From contig OX104112.1 in NCBI GenBank assembly GCA_944474755.1, forward strand, positions 67,070,433 through 67,134,432: DNA of 64,000 bases, written 5' to 3'. The position numbers and the translations under genes were made by a program. Shown here in pieces: positions 61,404-64,000 of this stretch. The notes below the pieces were generated by a model. The model did not search any database and had not been told where the DNA came from. It saw only the letters and a program-made list of their open reading frames with translations. Position 1 is the stretch's first letter. Each line of letters starts with the position of its first letter. This DNA is from Limnoperna fortunei (lineage: Eukaryota; Mollusca; Bivalvia; Mytilida; Modiolidae).

Positions 61404-61460
61404 ATGTGCAGTCCAAAGGTTGCATCTTTCCTGTTGGTAGCGATTAACATTATATTTTTT
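61404..61460 (+). CDS. First coding exon of a second tetraspanin
   Basis: ATG opens 19 residues, MCSPKVASFLLVAINIIFF, then a GTAAGT donor in phase 0. Start (MCS), length and hydrophobic pattern match exon 1 of the tetraspanin at 39355-39414. Exon sequence begins at about 61382 after a CTTTTCCAG acceptor, again a short leader. No TM2, CCG or TM4 exon was seen in the remaining 2.5 kb; in the upstream gene exon 2 follows after 0.8 kb. The rest may lie beyond the window behind a long intron, or the gene may be a broken duplicate. Confidence 0.65.
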
Positions 61461-61860
61461 GTAAGTACATTTTTAATGTTATTCTGGTAAACATACAGTA
61501 ATATCAGTTCGGTCCCAAATGTGTTTGGCGATTTGTGCCTAAGGTTCAGTGATTCACAGGGTTATCAAGCTTACTCACCCAATAACAGACTGGATGCCAT
61601 AATCAGGGGCGGATACAGGATTTTCGGAAAGGGGGGGGGGCGTAAAAAATGGATATCGGAAAAGGAAGGCCACGAACAAGGTTTTTATAGTGTTCAGTAA
61701 CCTTTATTTTGTACAGTATATACAACAGAGATATCATAATAAACGAATTACTTGTAGTATCGTTAATGCATTAATTTATATCGAGGATGAGCTGGTATTA
61801 CATGTTTGCCTTTGGCGCTGGTTGTTACCCTCCCTGTTCTCTTTTTTTCCTTTCCTTTTT

Positions 61861-61956
61861 CAAATATAATATTATCAGTGGCGGATCAAGGGGCGTACGC
61901 TTCTACGCCCCCCCCTCTTGATCCGCCACTGATAATATTATATTTGAAGTTATATT
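61861..61956. mobile_element. Hairpin MITE with AGTGGCGGATC arms
   Basis: CAAATATAATATTATCAGTG with GCGGATCAAGGGGCGT pairs with ACGCCCCCCCCTCTTGATCC and onward to ATTATATTTG. The inner arms resemble CAGTGGCGGATC termini seen on hAT-type MITEs. A related terminus (TCAGGGGCGGATACAGG) lies at about 61611 and may be the other end of a larger element. Confidence 0.55.
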
Positions 61957-62199
61957 TGAAATGTTGCTAAAAGTTGTGTTAAACTGCATTAAAGAGCATC
62001 AGAAATAGCTTTCTCGAGAAAACAAACCGTCATTGTCTTCGTCTCTAGCGTGTGCAGTTTATGTTATGTTTAACTTAAGGTAATAACAAAATATAAAACA
62101 CAAAAATACTGGAACCACACTGTAAGGGTCACATTGCGCATTGCTTGACCAACAGATCTGCACAGCGCGTTCCACAGTGATGGAAAGAACATGTGATCT

Positions 62200-62936
<737 letters not shown>

Positions 62937-63190
62937 GGGTCCTAGGTGGTCGAGTGGTCAAGGTAGTTCGTTTACTATTGATCACGTGGTCTGTCAACAC
63001 TGAGATTGCGGGTTCGATTCTCACTGCAGGCAGGGTGTACTCGACTCCAATCTTAATTGACAAGGATTGCCAGTTTTCCTACCGCAGGTCGGGGGTTCTC
63101 TCCGGGTACTCCGGCTTCCTCCCCCAATAAAAACTGGACGCCATGAAATAGCTGAAAAATTGCTGAAAGTGGCGTTAAAACACCATCATA
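62937..63190 (+). mobile_element. tRNA-derived SINE, full length
   Basis: Plus orientation: head GGTCCTAGGTGGTCGAGTGG, B box GGGTTCGATTCTC (about 63011), core CTCCGGGTACTCCGGCTTCC and end TGAAAGTGGCGTTAAAACACC. The same family as the copy at 60036-60296. It begins directly at the end of a TCTA microsatellite. Confidence 0.82.
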
Positions 63191-63369
63191 AATTCTTCTG
63201 CGGATATGACATTTGGCAGCATTTACCAAGAGCAATCATAGGACGTTCGTCACGTGCAGTTAACTTACTCCTTTCCTGATGGAGCATCCAACATTTTGCA
63301 AATTGAGTGAATCAAAAAAACCGAAGAAATGTATAGTATATTTATATTTTAATATTGCGTACTTTAAAC

Positions 63370-63835
63370 GTGTTGAGACCACAACCATGGTAAAAATTAA
63401 TTTATGTATGAGCAACACGCGCCATAATTATTTGTTGCAATGTAGTCTGTACTACATGGACGAAACAGCCAGTTTATGGCGAAATTGTGTTGGCTATAGA
63501 TACGTGAATATCCTAAATGTACCGTAATTGTCTTATTAAAATAGAATTCTAATATGACGTGCTTTAATGGCTTTGAGACCACAAATGTGGTAAAAACATG
63601 ATTTATTTATGAGTAACACGTGACGAGGAGGGCGTGTTTTGAAAGGTAGTTCCAATTACAAAACTGCAACTCCAACCGGAAAGCTGTTGCGTATGACGCA
63701 TTTATCTTATAAAAAGCGATTCGCGATTTAATTATCCTTTGCAATATATTGTTTGTTACATTGACGGAACAGCCAGTTTAGGGCGGATGTGATTTTTCTA
63801 TAGGTACGTAAATATCATAATTGTAATTGTATAAT
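63370..63835. repeat. Diverged direct duplication near the window end
   Basis: GAGACCACAACCATGGTAAA (63376) recurs as GAGACCACAAATGTGGTAAA (63572). GGACGAAACAGCCAGTTTAT (63458) recurs as TGACGGAACAGCCAGTTTAG (63763). About 200-300 base unit; no gene recognised. Confidence 0.6.
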
Positions 63836-63846
63836 AAGAATATAAA

Positions 63847-63998
63847 TAATTCATGGAGGCTGTGATTTGTCTTTGTTTTTCAACGGCATGACCATTTTTG
63901 TCATTATTTTATTCCTCACTTATCCTCGGGATAAAATAATACGACATAAATGGTCACCCCGTTGTAAAACAATGATAAACCACAGCCTCCGTGAATTA
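63847..63998. repeat. Long hairpin at the window end
   Basis: TAATTCATGGAGGCTGTGAT ... pairs with ...CCACAGCCTCCGTGAATTA, continuing through AACGGCATGACCATTTTTGT and ATTATTTTAT to an apex of CCTCACTTATCCTCGGG. Confidence 0.7.
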
Positions 63999-64000
63999 CC

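Overview
The window is animal nuclear DNA: strongly AT-rich, gene-sparse, with introns bounded by GT/AG and full of dispersed and tandem repeats. The gene families (membrane C-type lectins, tetraspanins), the tRNA-headed SINEs, the permuted Penelope-like retroelement and the Crypton-like recombinase remnant together point to a lophotrochozoan, most likely a bivalve mollusc. This is inferred from content only; the species cannot be named.

Layout. 0-9.7 kb holds no host gene I can support: a 2.4 kb element with 24-bp terminal inverted repeats, SINE and MITE insertions, long hairpins and a fragment of a Penelope-like element. 9.7-24 kb (minus strand) is a four-exon gene for a type I membrane C-type lectin (gene A, 281 aa by my exon model). 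Its introns are swollen by minisatellites: 27-bp and 45-bp arrays in intron 2; 61-bp, 87-bp and GTTAAC-rich arrays in intron 1. The 61-bp array copies the 3' splice site of exon 2. 24-30.7 kb is repeats: MITEs, a 186-bp triplication, hairpins. 30.7-33.3 kb (minus) is the compact paralogue, gene B (294 aa), with the same exon phases and two identical exon lengths. 34.5-35.3 kb (minus) is a Crypton-like tyrosine recombinase pseudogene. 39.3-48.6 kb (plus) is a seven-coding-exon tetraspanin (275 aa) with a probable intron just after the stop codon. 50.2-52.6 kb (plus) is a decayed Penelope-like element whose GIY-YIG part precedes the reverse transcriptase. 55.7-57.1 kb is a degenerate minisatellite. 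57.5-60.5 kb (minus) is a decayed CR1/Jockey-type LINE with a 2A-like and PHD-like start, interrupted by a complete SINE with 12-bp target duplications. 61.4 kb is the first coding exon of a second tetraspanin that would continue beyond the window or be broken. 62.2-63.2 kb is a SINE-like tail, a 280-bp compound microsatellite and a full SINE head to head. A hairpin closes the window.

How the genes relate. The two lectin genes are a tandem duplication in the same orientation. Each protein has a signal peptide, one six-cysteine C-type lectin domain, a stalk, one membrane helix and a short basic, Cys-containing tail, so they are plausible surface recognition receptors. The two tetraspanins are a second local pair. 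Nothing in the sequence shows that the two families work together. Almost everything else is mobile or tandem DNA; stop-free frames inside the 45-bp and 87-bp arrays follow from unit lengths divisible by three and are not called genes.
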